A DNA stretch of 64,000 nucleotides from Oscillospiraceae bacterium (GTDB lineage Bacteria; Bacillota; Clostridia; Oscillospirales; Acutalibacteraceae). The stretch lies in NCBI GenBank assembly GCA_015066635.1, contig SVOA01000002.1, positions 1 through 64,000 of the forward strand, read 5' to 3'. Position 1 is the first letter of the stretch; the number at the start of each line of letters is the position of its first letter. A model generated the notes under the pieces. That model made no database searches, was not told the DNA's origin, and saw nothing but the letters and a program-made list of their open reading frames with translations. Shown here piece by piece: positions 9,701-17,246 of the stretch. The translations under genes were made by a program, and so were the position numbers.

Positions 9701-10290
9701 TTGATGTTGTCAAGCCATCTCTCCGGGTCGGTATGAGCATTGGCTCTGTCGTTGAGTGATTTTATTATACCTGCAAGAGTGCTGTCGGTTTTCTGTGTGC
9801 CGACAACGTCGCAGAGTTTAAGGAAATCTTCGCCGCCCTCGTCAAAGAACTTCTCGAGTACCTCGTCGGCAGCGTCTTTTTTAATTGCCTCAAACTCGCT
9901 TTTGTCGAGGATGTTAAAGTCGGGTGTGATGCCGAGTAAATGATAGTTGTCCTTGACAAAAGCGTTAAAGAACTGGTCCATATTGCAAATATCCGCAAGA
10001 GGTATCATAGCCCTCTGGCGAAGCAGATATTTGTTGCCGGGGGTTTCCTTGATTTTATCGTCTATTGCGTCAATAAGTCTTTCCTTCATCTCCGCCGCCG
10101 CAGCTCTTGAGAAGGTTACCACAAGAAGTCTGTCAACTCTGACGGGAGATTTCTCGTCGCAGATTTTGTTGAGAATTCTGTTTACAAGCACCGTGGTTTT
10201 GCCCGAGCCTGCCGCCGCAGATATAATGACGCTCTTTTCGTCAAAGAAAATAGCTTTTTCCTGTGCAGGAGTCCATTCCATCTCAGCCAT
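6799..10290 (-). CDS. addA: AddA helicase-nuclease subunit
   Basis: Subunit A of the AddAB (RexAB) enzyme, 1163 residues. AddAB unwinds and resects double-strand breaks for RecA-mediated recombination. The N-terminal UvrD-type helicase shows Walker A (AAAGSGKTTVLV, about residue 25), the DEYQDTNEAQ motif and YVAMTRAKEKL. The C-terminal RecB-type nuclease shows VLDYKTDRV. The longer frame to 10326 is unlikely: ATG at 10290 has GGAGGTG 9 bases upstream and overlaps the addB stop by 8 bases (AATGGCTGA), indicating translational coupling. It is the last gene after addB. Confidence 0.96.
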   Translation of the reverse strand: MAEMEWTPAQEKAIFFDEKSVIISAAAGSGKTTVLVNRILNKICDEKSPVRVDRLLVVTFSRAAAAEMKERLIDAIDDKIKETPGNKYLLRQRAMIPLADICNMDQFFNAFVKDNYHLLGITPDFNILDKSEFEAIKKDAADEVLEKFFDEGGEDFLKLCDVVGTQKTDSTLAGIIKSLNDRANAHTDPERWLDNIKESYSETLSPEKTEYGRIILERIRDNGSYAVGLMDKALEFTDGIPQLESYHSRFITEKTYYESVLEAADRDDWDRTKQLFDSMDFGKFPSVRSCGLPEQDAAKALRYRAYGIMCSLAGLMPATSDEFIEDAQTLYPVVSKLIEVVKEFREVYARKKAEVNALDFNDITLLALGLLFKDGEPTPLAKEIRDKYDEILIDEYQDTNEAQDAIFCALSKNMKNLFLVGDIKQSIYQFRLAMPFLFLRRMEKWGTDDSEEGTLIHLDKNYRSRESVLKAVNFIFSKIMSKKVGDLDYDGTQSLKYGAKYGTEDKIQFEMNLLDNGFLAEAKPDYKEYDFIADRVEQILKEEQVYNLKAKTSRKAEFKDICILFQKNAQCSKMAQTLISRGYPVFVEGGGDFFSAEEVNTVVSLLRIIDNPIQDIPLLNVLMSPLFGFDADDVSLIRINKRKGRLYNAVRESDSEKAKNFVAVYEQLRRLSTVMSVKSLIRYIYESTGFLSSVGAMNGGDVRRLNLMKLLSLAENYESYSNQGLSGFMRYIDRCSENNSDIRGVSVTSEDANVIKIMTVHKSKGLEFPIVIIGGCETVGQSDINSIKADEKLGLGIKIIDKKTFRKYTTVQFEAVSLARKTDDYSERLRKLYVAMTRAKEKLILCGTVAHADDFIAKHAHTGLTEKIHPCEVLDTTNFMGLFVKAYLKHKDADEFRKLCKFKVYPEASDFDALFRVIREPLIDREAEDSEVCALPASDSKTLALIREKTGYVYPYSALSTVSSVKAASAFNELEKDDRYFASALPFFAKGDKLTAAERGTLTHRFMELCDFSSAEKDVKAELDRLVAAGKFTEKEASVIDLKNVRRFFESRLYERIRNSQAVYREQKFSVFVPLSLTQKDLPDEIKDEKIFVQGVIDLAFIEDGKAVVLDYKTDRVKDVSELSEKYRNQLNVYKTAAAQILGTEVKELLIYSFALGEESKIK

Positions 10291-13200
10291 TACCAAGCAC
10301 CTCCCCGTCAGGATATTTATTTTCAAGCATTTTTATACTGTCATCGAATTTTTCTTTTTTTATGTCTTTGAAGCCGTCCTCCGCGTTAAAGCCGCAAACG
10401 CCTGCAAAATCGCAGTAATCGCAGGCTCCCTTTAAGGGCTTTACGTCGATAATGCCCTGATGAAGCGCCTCGGCAGTTTCCTTGAGCATATTGTCTATTT
10501 CTTTTTTAAGTCTCAAAAGATTTTCAAACGAAATAACATTACCCTTGACGCTGCCGTCGGAATTGTATGTAATCGGCAGGAATATACCCTTCAGGTCTTT
10601 TTCCATACCGTTGAGTGCGGTTTCGTCATCAATCGCCATACCTTTAAGCTGTCTGCCGATTAAGATTTTATTGTTAATCTCGTCCTCCCCCGCGTTTCTG
10701 CCGAGGTCGGAATCTGCGGGCTTTGCGGACAGATAAAAGATACCGCTCGGTACGGTTTCGCCGTACCTTTCGCCGCCGTTTGCATAAATGGCATAAAGGT
10801 AAATGAGCATCTGCGCGTTGATACCGTGGAACACCTCGTTTAACTTAAACTGTTTGATGCCCGACTTGTAGTCAATTATGCGGATGTACTTTCTGCCGTT
10901 TTTATCCATCTCGTCAACGCGGTCAACGCTGCCCTTTATTGACAAACTTCCGCCGTCATCAAGCAGAACCTTGTATGCCGGAATATCAGGTTTTTCCCCG
11001 CCGATTTTCAGTTCAAAGTCAACGGGTACGAATTCGCTGACTCTGAACTCCTCTATTATCCTCTTGAGTATATTGAAAATCTGCTCGGAGAACGCGCCGA
11101 AAAGTTTCATGAAGCGTCTGCTCTTTAACTCCTCACCGCCCATTTTTTGGTTTAGATAATTTTTAAGTATTTCATCCGTTTTCTCTTTGAGCCATTTGTC
11201 GTCGGCGTTCTCAAGCACCTCGCGGCTGTATTTTTTGAGCATTATTTCAAACGCCTCGTGAACTATCGTGCCTCCGAGACTGCTGTCAACCTCAGCCCTC
11301 TTTCTCGGCTCTGCATTGAGCCCGTATTTGCAGAAATACATAAACGGGCACTTGTGATAAGACTCTGTCTTTGTGGCAGAGAGGTACATATCTTTGCCGA
11401 AAAGTTTAACTGCCGTATCGGGGTTTTTGATTTTTTGTTCTTTTTTTGTAAGGTAACCCTGCAGGGTATTTATCCTGCCCGAATAAATCTCGTTTCCTTT
11501 AAAGTACTCGGCAAGACTGCCTGCAATTTTCTCGTTGCGGCTGAGACTTCTCGCATACGCCTCAAAAGCGGAAGCGTCGCTCTCAATTTTTTCCTCCTCG
11601 GGAATATTGTCATAAACCGTCCGTTTAACCTTGGGGAAAACAGCGGTTATTTCGTTTACTATTGCGCTCGGCGCAAGGATATTGCCGTCATAGTCCGCTC
11701 TTGAAAAAGTTACAAAGAGCTTTTCGCGTGCCGAGCAAACGGTTCTGTAAGCCGCAAACTGCTCCTCCGTCTGCTTATAGTCGGCTGTTTCGGCAAGTTC
11801 GATTCCCGCCTTGCGCAGCGTAATTCTGTCCCTGTCATTAAGAAGTCCCTGAGTGGGCGGGTTAAGCGGGAACACGCCGTCATTGGCGCCGATAATGAAA
11901 ACATATTTTTTACAGCCGAGTCTCGAACGGTCCGCAACGCCGAGTATAACGTCATCAAGTCCCTGAGGAAGCGTACCGAAGTCGCTGACGCTCAGAAGCG
12001 CGTCAAACATATTCAAAAATCTTTCGGCGCTTATGTTGCAGCCCGTACAAACGATATACAGGCGCTCAAGCATACCTATAACGTGCTCCCACACGGTATT
12101 CTGCTCGTCATAAAGATATTCCCTGCCCTCATCCGAAAGCGTTACGGCGAGTTCGTGCAGCTTTTCCGTAATTTTGTTTTTATTTAAAAAGTCATAGATA
12201 ACTTCCGCCTTTCCCTCTCCCGACGCAGAATTAAACGCCTTGGCAAAGGAAAGAACGGGAACTACCGCCTTCTCGCGAATCTTGTTAAGTCTTTCAAGCT
12301 CCGTGCGGCTGTCGTTGTTAATTTCAATGCCGTATCCGTACGGGTTATCGGTAAACGCATTTTTCCATTGACTTGTTTTTATACGCCACATAAACGCATA
12401 GTTCTCAAGCGAAGAAATTTCGTCCTCGTTAAGACTTGTCAGCCCCGTCTTGAGCCAGCGCATAAACATCTCGGTTGTAAAGCCCCTGCAGGTAAGTTCA
12501 AGCAAAGAGTGCAGATATACGACAAGCGGCTGTGAAGCAAGCGGCTGACGTCTGTCCTCGTAAAACGGCACACCGTATTTTAAAAAGGCGGTGCCGAGTT
12601 CGTCGTCATAACTTCCCTTACTCCTCTGATATACCGCTATATCACGGCAGCGCACTCCGTTCTCGCGCAGAAGTTTTTTTACGGTAAAAGCAACATAGTC
12701 GCACTCGCCGGCTCTGTCGGGCGCGTTGAGTAATTCTATACTGTCGGGAGTACCGTCAAAGTTTTTCTTTTCTGCAAGGAAAATGTTCTTTTCAAGGTTT
12801 AGTAAATTTTTATCTATACCGCTTCCGTCCTCAGTGAGTATGACGGGCTCGGCAATTTCAACGCCGTTATTCTGTGCGATTTGCTTTATAACGCCAATCT
12901 GCTTATTGACATTGGCAAAGACGCTGTATTCGTCGCCGAAGCTCTCGGGGTCGGTGGTATAGCTGATAAAGACCCTGTCGCTCTGTACGAGAATTTTTTC
13001 GATTACGTTAAGTTCCTGTTTTGTAAAGCAGCTGAATTCGTTTATAAAAACGGTCTTGCCCTTAAAGTAATCACTCTGCGTAAGAGCCTCGTCAAGCCGT
13101 GTAAGTACATCGTCCGTGTCAAAGCCGTCTTTTTCGAGCATTGTGTAATAAAGAGGAAGTATCATCCCCAGCTCGTTGAGCTTTGATTTGAGAGTTGACT

Positions 13201-13639
13201 CCTCCTTACTGTCCGCAAAATCAGTCAGCTGCTCGACGCTTACACTGCACTGCTTCAACTCCGTTGCAAACGAAACAAGCTCCGCCGAAAGCATCGGAGA
13301 CGTGCTGTGCTTTTTAAAGATTTCTAGTCTGTCCTTCAACTCCTCCAGAGCCATATTCATTGTAAGCATCCGTACTCCGTCATCAACGGGCGGTTTTGCG
13401 GAGCTTTTGCCGAGCTCCGAGAGTATAAGCTCTGCAAGGCGCGTAAGACCGAGAACCTGAATACGCAGCATTCCCTCTGCGCCGACCTTTTCGAGCATAC
13501 GCCTTGACGACTCATAAGAATACTGCTCGGGCACAATAAGGAAAAGCCCGTCCTTCCCGTCCTTTATTTCGCGGGCGGCGAGTTCTCTGATGTATTCTGT
13601 TTTGTCGGCATAATTCCTGCCGTAAATCAAGTTAAGCAT
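10283..13639 (-). CDS. addB: AddB helicase-nuclease subunit
   Basis: Subunit B of AddAB, 1118 residues, partner of the adjacent addA. The C-terminal nuclease core shows IRIIDYKSG. Cysteines placed as in the family's [4Fe-4S] site are seen in YHKCPFMYFC and GACDYCDFAGVC. The N-terminal phosphate-binding loop reads GRNYADKTE, where Walker A normally ends in GKT; the Gly is replaced by Asp, so ATP binding by this subunit is probably weak or lost. ATG start with AAGGT upstream. The GH27 stop codon lies only 3 bases before addB, so addBA may be transcribed from the GH27 promoter. Confidence 0.94.
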   Translation of the reverse strand: MLNLIYGRNYADKTEYIRELAAREIKDGKDGLFLIVPEQYSYESSRRMLEKVGAEGMLRIQVLGLTRLAELILSELGKSSAKPPVDDGVRMLTMNMALEELKDRLEIFKKHSTSPMLSAELVSFATELKQCSVSVEQLTDFADSKEESTLKSKLNELGMILPLYYTMLEKDGFDTDDVLTRLDEALTQSDYFKGKTVFINEFSCFTKQELNVIEKILVQSDRVFISYTTDPESFGDEYSVFANVNKQIGVIKQIAQNNGVEIAEPVILTEDGSGIDKNLLNLEKNIFLAEKKNFDGTPDSIELLNAPDRAGECDYVAFTVKKLLRENGVRCRDIAVYQRSKGSYDDELGTAFLKYGVPFYEDRRQPLASQPLVVYLHSLLELTCRGFTTEMFMRWLKTGLTSLNEDEISSLENYAFMWRIKTSQWKNAFTDNPYGYGIEINNDSRTELERLNKIREKAVVPVLSFAKAFNSASGEGKAEVIYDFLNKNKITEKLHELAVTLSDEGREYLYDEQNTVWEHVIGMLERLYIVCTGCNISAERFLNMFDALLSVSDFGTLPQGLDDVILGVADRSRLGCKKYVFIIGANDGVFPLNPPTQGLLNDRDRITLRKAGIELAETADYKQTEEQFAAYRTVCSAREKLFVTFSRADYDGNILAPSAIVNEITAVFPKVKRTVYDNIPEEEKIESDASAFEAYARSLSRNEKIAGSLAEYFKGNEIYSGRINTLQGYLTKKEQKIKNPDTAVKLFGKDMYLSATKTESYHKCPFMYFCKYGLNAEPRKRAEVDSSLGGTIVHEAFEIMLKKYSREVLENADDKWLKEKTDEILKNYLNQKMGGEELKSRRFMKLFGAFSEQIFNILKRIIEEFRVSEFVPVDFELKIGGEKPDIPAYKVLLDDGGSLSIKGSVDRVDEMDKNGRKYIRIIDYKSGIKQFKLNEVFHGINAQMLIYLYAIYANGGERYGETVPSGIFYLSAKPADSDLGRNAGEDEINNKILIGRQLKGMAIDDETALNGMEKDLKGIFLPITYNSDGSVKGNVISFENLLRLKKEIDNMLKETAEALHQGIIDVKPLKGACDYCDFAGVCGFNAEDGFKDIKKEKFDDSIKMLENKYPDGEVLGNG

Positions 13640-13642
13640 ATT

Positions 13643-14941
13643 TTACCTTTTCAATAAAAACAGTTTTGCTCCGTGCGAATTGACTTCCGTTTTGAATTTG
13701 CCCGTTATTTCGGCGGCGTCTTTTCTTTGCCATAAATCTCTTAAAACAAAGTTTCCGTCAAGTCCGAGCTTCTTTAAATTAACGGTAACGGTCTTTTTAT
13801 CGCTTCCCGTATTGAATACCGCGATAATCGGTTCGTTTTTACCGCTTAATGCCTCCCACATAATTATATCCCCGAGTTTAACTACGGGATGCGCCGAGTG
13901 CGAATGCTGATTAACATCAAGCACTTCCCCGTTAGTGATAAGCCACAGAGTAAAGTCGTCGTTGTTGCGAAGTTCCCCTCCGAGCATAAGCGGAGAACGG
14001 AAAATGCTCCAGAGCGTCATCATTGTTATCTGTTCGTCCTCGGTAAACTGGGTAAATCTGTTCTGCGATCCGTGGCACGCGCCGTTTACTGAAACATTGC
14101 CGAGAGGCAGCATATCGCAGTCGGGCCAGCAGCCCTCCTTAACATAAGGATACCACTGCTCCGTGCGCGAAAACATTTCATAGAGTTTGTCCCACACGTC
14201 CCAGAAATCTCCCGTAATTCTCCACATATTTGCATACTGCGACAGATGACCGGCAGCGCTTACGGGAGCCGGTCCCGGAGAAAGCGAAAGCACCATATCG
14301 CGTCCGCAGTTATCTATGGCGCGGCGTATCATTTCAATCTCGCTTTTTGCGGAATACGGATCATAGGGCTTATACTCCGTGTTGGCAATATCGTCAACCT
14401 TTACAAAGTCCACTCCCCAATCTGCGTAAAGCGAAAAAAGCGAATTATAATACTCCTGCGCTCCTTCCTTTGAGGTATCGACGCCGTACATATCGGTATT
14501 CCAGGGGCAGACGGAGAAGTGATGCGCAATATCCCTTGCGGTCTTGTCGGTACCAAGAATTTTTGTATTGCCGTGAACCGCCTGACGGGGAATTCCTCGC
14601 ATAATATGAATTCCGAATTTAAGTCCCATAAGATGAATTTTGTCGGCTATTGGTTTAAAGCCCTTCCCCCCCGCAGACGAGGGAAAACGGTTCTCAGCCG
14701 GAATAAGACGGGAATACTCATCCATACAAAGTTCGGTAAAATTATTGTAGAAGTTGTCCTTTGCTTTCGGCTCATACCACTGAATATCGCATACGACATA
14801 CTGCCAGCCGTACTGCTTTAAATTGTCGCGGATATACTCAGCGTTACCGATAAGCTGCTCCTCATTTACCGCGGCGCCGTAACAGTCCCAGCTGTTCCAG
14901 CCCATAGGCGGAGTGAGCGCAACGGAATTCTTATTCTTCAT
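13643..14941 (-). CDS. GH27-type alpha-galactosidase
   Basis: Glycoside hydrolase of 432 residues resembling family GH27 (alpha-galactosidase, clan GH-D). It begins with the hallmark LTPPMGWNSWDCYG. A nucleophile region is seen as VDFVKVDD and the acid/base region as WRITGDFWD. An all-beta C-terminal domain follows. There is no signal peptide, so it should act in the cytoplasm on imported alpha-galactosides; no transporter lies beside it. Alpha-N-acetylgalactosaminidase or isoprimeverose-type activity of the same family cannot be excluded. ATG start with AAGGAGAAGG upstream and its own promoter (14974-15002). Confidence 0.85.
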   Translation of the reverse strand: MKNKNSVALTPPMGWNSWDCYGAAVNEEQLIGNAEYIRDNLKQYGWQYVVCDIQWYEPKAKDNFYNNFTELCMDEYSRLIPAENRFPSSAGGKGFKPIADKIHLMGLKFGIHIMRGIPRQAVHGNTKILGTDKTARDIAHHFSVCPWNTDMYGVDTSKEGAQEYYNSLFSLYADWGVDFVKVDDIANTEYKPYDPYSAKSEIEMIRRAIDNCGRDMVLSLSPGPAPVSAAGHLSQYANMWRITGDFWDVWDKLYEMFSRTEQWYPYVKEGCWPDCDMLPLGNVSVNGACHGSQNRFTQFTEDEQITMMTLWSIFRSPLMLGGELRNNDDFTLWLITNGEVLDVNQHSHSAHPVVKLGDIIMWEALSGKNEPIIAVFNTGSDKKTVTVNLKKLGLDGNFVLRDLWQRKDAAEITGKFKTEVNSHGAKLFLLKR

Positions 14942-14973
14942 ACTGCCTTCTCCTTAAATATAATAATATATTT

Positions 14974-15002
14974 ATTGTACCATAAAAAGTATATTATGAC
15001 AA
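14974..15002 (-). promoter_or_regulatory. Promoter of the GH27 gene
   Basis: Minus strand TTGTCA (14997-15002), 17-base spacer, TACAAT (14974-14979). The near-palindrome ATAACGGTTAT at 15021-15031 lies about 20 bases upstream of the -35 and could bind an activator; that is inference. Confidence 0.55.
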
Positions 15003-15039
15003 TAAAAATAACTGACGGGTATAACGGTTATAAAAAAAG

Positions 15040-15064
15040 AAAAAAGCCCGTGCGCCGCACGGAC
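15040..15064 (-). terminator. Terminator of the candidate small RNA
   Basis: GCCCGTGC (15046-15053) and GCACGGAC (15057-15064) form an 8-bp stem with a 3-base loop; on the minus strand it is followed by T6. Confidence 0.8.
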
Positions 15065-15177
15065 TTTTGACAAGGAGGTATCAGTTACGTTCTTTGATAG
15101 CGGATTATCAGATTCGTAACCAACGTAATGAAAAAGAATTTTTGGGGGAATTCTTTTTGAGTTAGCAACCGCTAACT
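15040..15177 (-). ncRNA. Candidate small RNA with an anti-Shine-Dalgarno-like segment
   Basis: About 138 bases on the minus strand between a strong promoter and a strong terminator, with no convincing reading frame. In transcript order the predicted structure is: hairpin 1 (GTTAGC/GCTAAC, 15161-15176); hairpin 2 (AAAAAGAATT/AATTCTTTTT, 15131-15158, C-rich loop); hairpin 3 (TTACGTT/AACGTAA, 15085-15128, with an inner TGATA/TATCA hairpin); then a linker and the terminator hairpin. The linker contains ACCTCCTT (15072-15079), identical to the anti-Shine-Dalgarno core at the 16S rRNA 3' end, so it could pair with ribosome-binding sites. It may be a trans-acting regulator or a member of a known structured family. 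A cis-acting leader of the GH27 gene is less likely because that gene has its own promoter. Confidence 0.6.
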
Positions 15178-15183
15178 GAATAT

Positions 15184-15212
15184 ATCTTATCACATCATTT
15201 TGAATTTGTAAA
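15184..15212 (-). promoter_or_regulatory. Promoter of the candidate small RNA
   Basis: Minus strand TTTACA (15207-15212), 17-base spacer, TAAGAT (15184-15189). The predicted start near 15177 falls immediately before the first hairpin. It lies just downstream of the terminator of the preceding operon, so it starts an independent unit. Confidence 0.65.
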
Positions 15213-15239
15213 GCATTTTTTGTAAAGTTCACACTATAT

Positions 15240-15278
15240 TAAAAAATACACCCGAGGCGTTACCCTCAGGTGTATTTT
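15240..15278 (-). terminator. Terminator of the YdjIGH-like operon
   Basis: A 15-bp stem with one wobble pair (15243-15257 with 15264-15278) around a short loop, followed on the minus strand by a T run. Confidence 0.85.
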
Positions 15279-15286
15279 AATTATTA

Positions 15287-16123
15287 TCAGAAGTGTCCTC
15301 CGCCTCCGCCGTGGCTTGTGCCTGACGAGGAGGTGTGAACCGAACTGCCGCCTGACGAGGAGTGGCTTTCTGTCTGTATCTTTACTCTTGAAACGTGCGA
15401 GTAAAGGAAATGCTCATAGCTTTGAGACAGATTAAAACTGCCGTCGTCAAGATAATTTGCGGCGCTGCGCTGGAACTGAATTGCCTTGTAGCTCTTTTTA
15501 ACTGACAATACAACAATCAGCGAGATAATTAAACCGACTATAAGCGAAACGGCAATATTTGAAAAAGTCTTTTCCCCTGCCGACTCATAACCGCTGTAAT
15601 AGTAGTCCGACTCATAACCGTTGCTGTTGTTGACGTCAATTATGTTGCCCTGTCTGGCGCTTGAAACGAATTCCCTGACTCTGTCGGCATAGGTATAGAA
15701 GGCGCTGTAATAATCGCCGTCCGAGAGGTAACTCTGTACCTCGCTGTTAATTATGCTTATACCGTAGTCGGTAAGAGCCGTAATTCCGTAGCCCGTTGTC
15801 GAGAGCCAGTATTCTCTCTCCGACATACTTACAACAAGCAGACAGCCGTCGTTATTGTCTCCCTGACCGTAGCCGTTATAGTCATAGTAATCGTCGGCAA
15901 AGTCCATAGACGATTTGCCTCCGAGACTGTCGGTGGTAACAAGGACTATGTCAAACTGCAATTCGTCGCTTGCCTCGCACAGAAGCGCGTTAATTTTAGT
16001 CTCCTCATCCGGAGTGAGAAGGTCTGTGCCGTCAACGAGCAGATTATCCTTTGCCGCAAACGCGGGTACAAACGAAACCGCTATAAGTAAGATGCAGATA
16101 AGAAGTGATAAAACTTTTTTCAT
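15287..16123 (-). CDS. TPM-domain membrane protein (YgcG/YdjH-like)
   Basis: Membrane protein of 278 residues. A signal peptide (about residues 1-23, ending FAA) precedes a TPM domain at about 30-160, with DDYYDYNGYGQGDNNDGCLLVVS as its core. One transmembrane helix follows near 185-210. The cytoplasmic tail is Ser/Gly-rich and ends SHGGGGGHF, as in many YgcG-type proteins. It lies 12 bases after the zinc-ribbon gene and ends the three-gene operon. The set resembles YdjG-YdjH-YdjI of Bacillus subtilis, which works with PspA in the membrane stress response. That role is inferred; no pspA is present here. Confidence 0.82.
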   Translation of the reverse strand: MKKVLSLLICILLIAVSFVPAFAAKDNLLVDGTDLLTPDEETKINALLCEASDELQFDIVLVTTDSLGGKSSMDFADDYYDYNGYGQGDNNDGCLLVVSMSEREYWLSTTGYGITALTDYGISIINSEVQSYLSDGDYYSAFYTYADRVREFVSSARQGNIIDVNNSNGYESDYYYSGYESAGEKTFSNIAVSLIVGLIISLIVVLSVKKSYKAIQFQRSAANYLDDGSFNLSQSYEHFLYSHVSRVKIQTESHSSSGGSSVHTSSSGTSHGGGGGHF

Positions 16124-16135
16124 AACCGCACCCCC

Positions 16136-17218
16136 TTAAAGTCCCATAACGCCTATGACGACATAGACGAGGGCGCTGATTCCTGCAAACAGTCCTGCAA
16201 ACAGTCCCGCAAGTTTAGCTTTACTTGCAGGGATATTGCCGACAATTTTACCTGTCTGCCCGTTCATCGCAAAGGTCAGCTTTTCGCCCTTGTATTCGGT
16301 GTTGAGAAGCCAAACGGGATAAAGAGCGTATTTTGCAACGCCCTTCTTTACCTGAACCGAGCTGTTGTTTGCGGTTACGGTAACAAAGCCGTTAACCGTT
16401 GAACGCAGCGCATCCTCTGCGCTTGTTCTGACGCGGTCATTGGCTCTGCCGATACTGTCCTCCATGGTTACGTCATATCTGTCGGCAAGATAACCTGCGA
16501 GATATGCTGTCTGGAAGTCAACAGCCTCGGAAAAGTCGAAGGGTTCTATAGATTCCATAAGGTCGTCAGCCATTTTTGTCGAGCCGTCAACGGGAATGTT
16601 TGAAAAGCTCATACTGCCTGCCCTGAAAATGTCAAAATAACTCGTTTCGGTGTAGTTATATTCCTTGTCGCTCCAGGTTCTCACACGGGTACCCGTGAAG
16701 GAAGCCGCAGCATCAATGTCCGAATCAAAGAGCCAGAACGGTACATATATTCCCTTGATTTCCTTAACTTTGTTCTCAGACTTAAAGACGCTCGGTGCAA
16801 ATTTTTTGGAACCGACATAGGCTTTGAGAGCCTGCTTTGCCTGCTCTTTATTGAGTTTAAAGGGTATGACAAAGTCAGGCTTGATATCTCCCGAAAGTCT
16901 GCCTGACAGCACTACGGGGTTGCCGCAGTACGGGCAGGAGGTTGCCGCCGTGCTGGCGTCGCCGATAATCTCGCCTCCGCAGGTTTTGCACGCAAAGACA
17001 TTCATATCGCTGTCATCAAAGACATTGTCGCCGTTTTCGGCAGGTATTTCCCATTCAAATTTATCGGCAGGCTGACTGTTAAGTACTTCGTCCTTGCTTT
17101 TGAGCGCTTCTATATCGAACTCGCTGTCGCAGTACGGGCATTTCATTTTCTGAGCGCCCGGCTCGAAATTTATCGGCGCGTCGCAGTGAGGACATTTAAA
17201 GTTTAATAGTTCTGCCAT
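16136..17218 (-). CDS. Zinc-ribbon membrane protein (YdjG-like)
   Basis: Protein of 360 residues with two N-terminal zinc ribbons (CPHC...CPYC within the first 35 residues, and CKTC...CPYC near 76-97). A conserved middle region contains VPFKLNKEQAKQA, FAPSVF and YVPFWLFD. One hydrophobic segment lies at the extreme C-terminus (GLFAGLFAGISALVYVVIG). This architecture matches YdjG-type proteins encoded next to SPFH and TPM proteins. It sits between those two partners here, 28 bases after the SPFH gene, supporting a shared membrane complex. Biochemical function is unknown. Confidence 0.75.
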   Translation of the reverse strand: MAELLNFKCPHCDAPINFEPGAQKMKCPYCDSEFDIEALKSKDEVLNSQPADKFEWEIPAENGDNVFDDSDMNVFACKTCGGEIIGDASTAATSCPYCGNPVVLSGRLSGDIKPDFVIPFKLNKEQAKQALKAYVGSKKFAPSVFKSENKVKEIKGIYVPFWLFDSDIDAAASFTGTRVRTWSDKEYNYTETSYFDIFRAGSMSFSNIPVDGSTKMADDLMESIEPFDFSEAVDFQTAYLAGYLADRYDVTMEDSIGRANDRVRTSAEDALRSTVNGFVTVTANNSSVQVKKGVAKYALYPVWLLNTEYKGEKLTFAMNGQTGKIVGNIPASKAKLAGLFAGLFAGISALVYVVIGVMGL

Positions 17219-17246
17219 TTAATATCTCCAGTTAATAAATAGTTTA

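Noticed and set aside
13643-14941. GH27 gene as a recently acquired accessory gene
   Set aside because: Codon use looks like its neighbours by eye, it abuts addB by 3 bases, and no mobile-element remnants flank it.
15072-15163. Possible plus-strand gene using AAGGAGGT at 15072-15079 as a ribosome site
   Set aside because: The only nearby start is a TTG about 14 bases away, giving a frame of some 23 codons; no plus-strand promoter is seen. The minus-strand RNA explains the region better.
14972-15232. 86-codon minus-strand frame across the 14942-15286 gap
   Set aside because: It runs through a promoter and a terminator hairpin, has no ribosome site at its start, and its product looks like no known protein.
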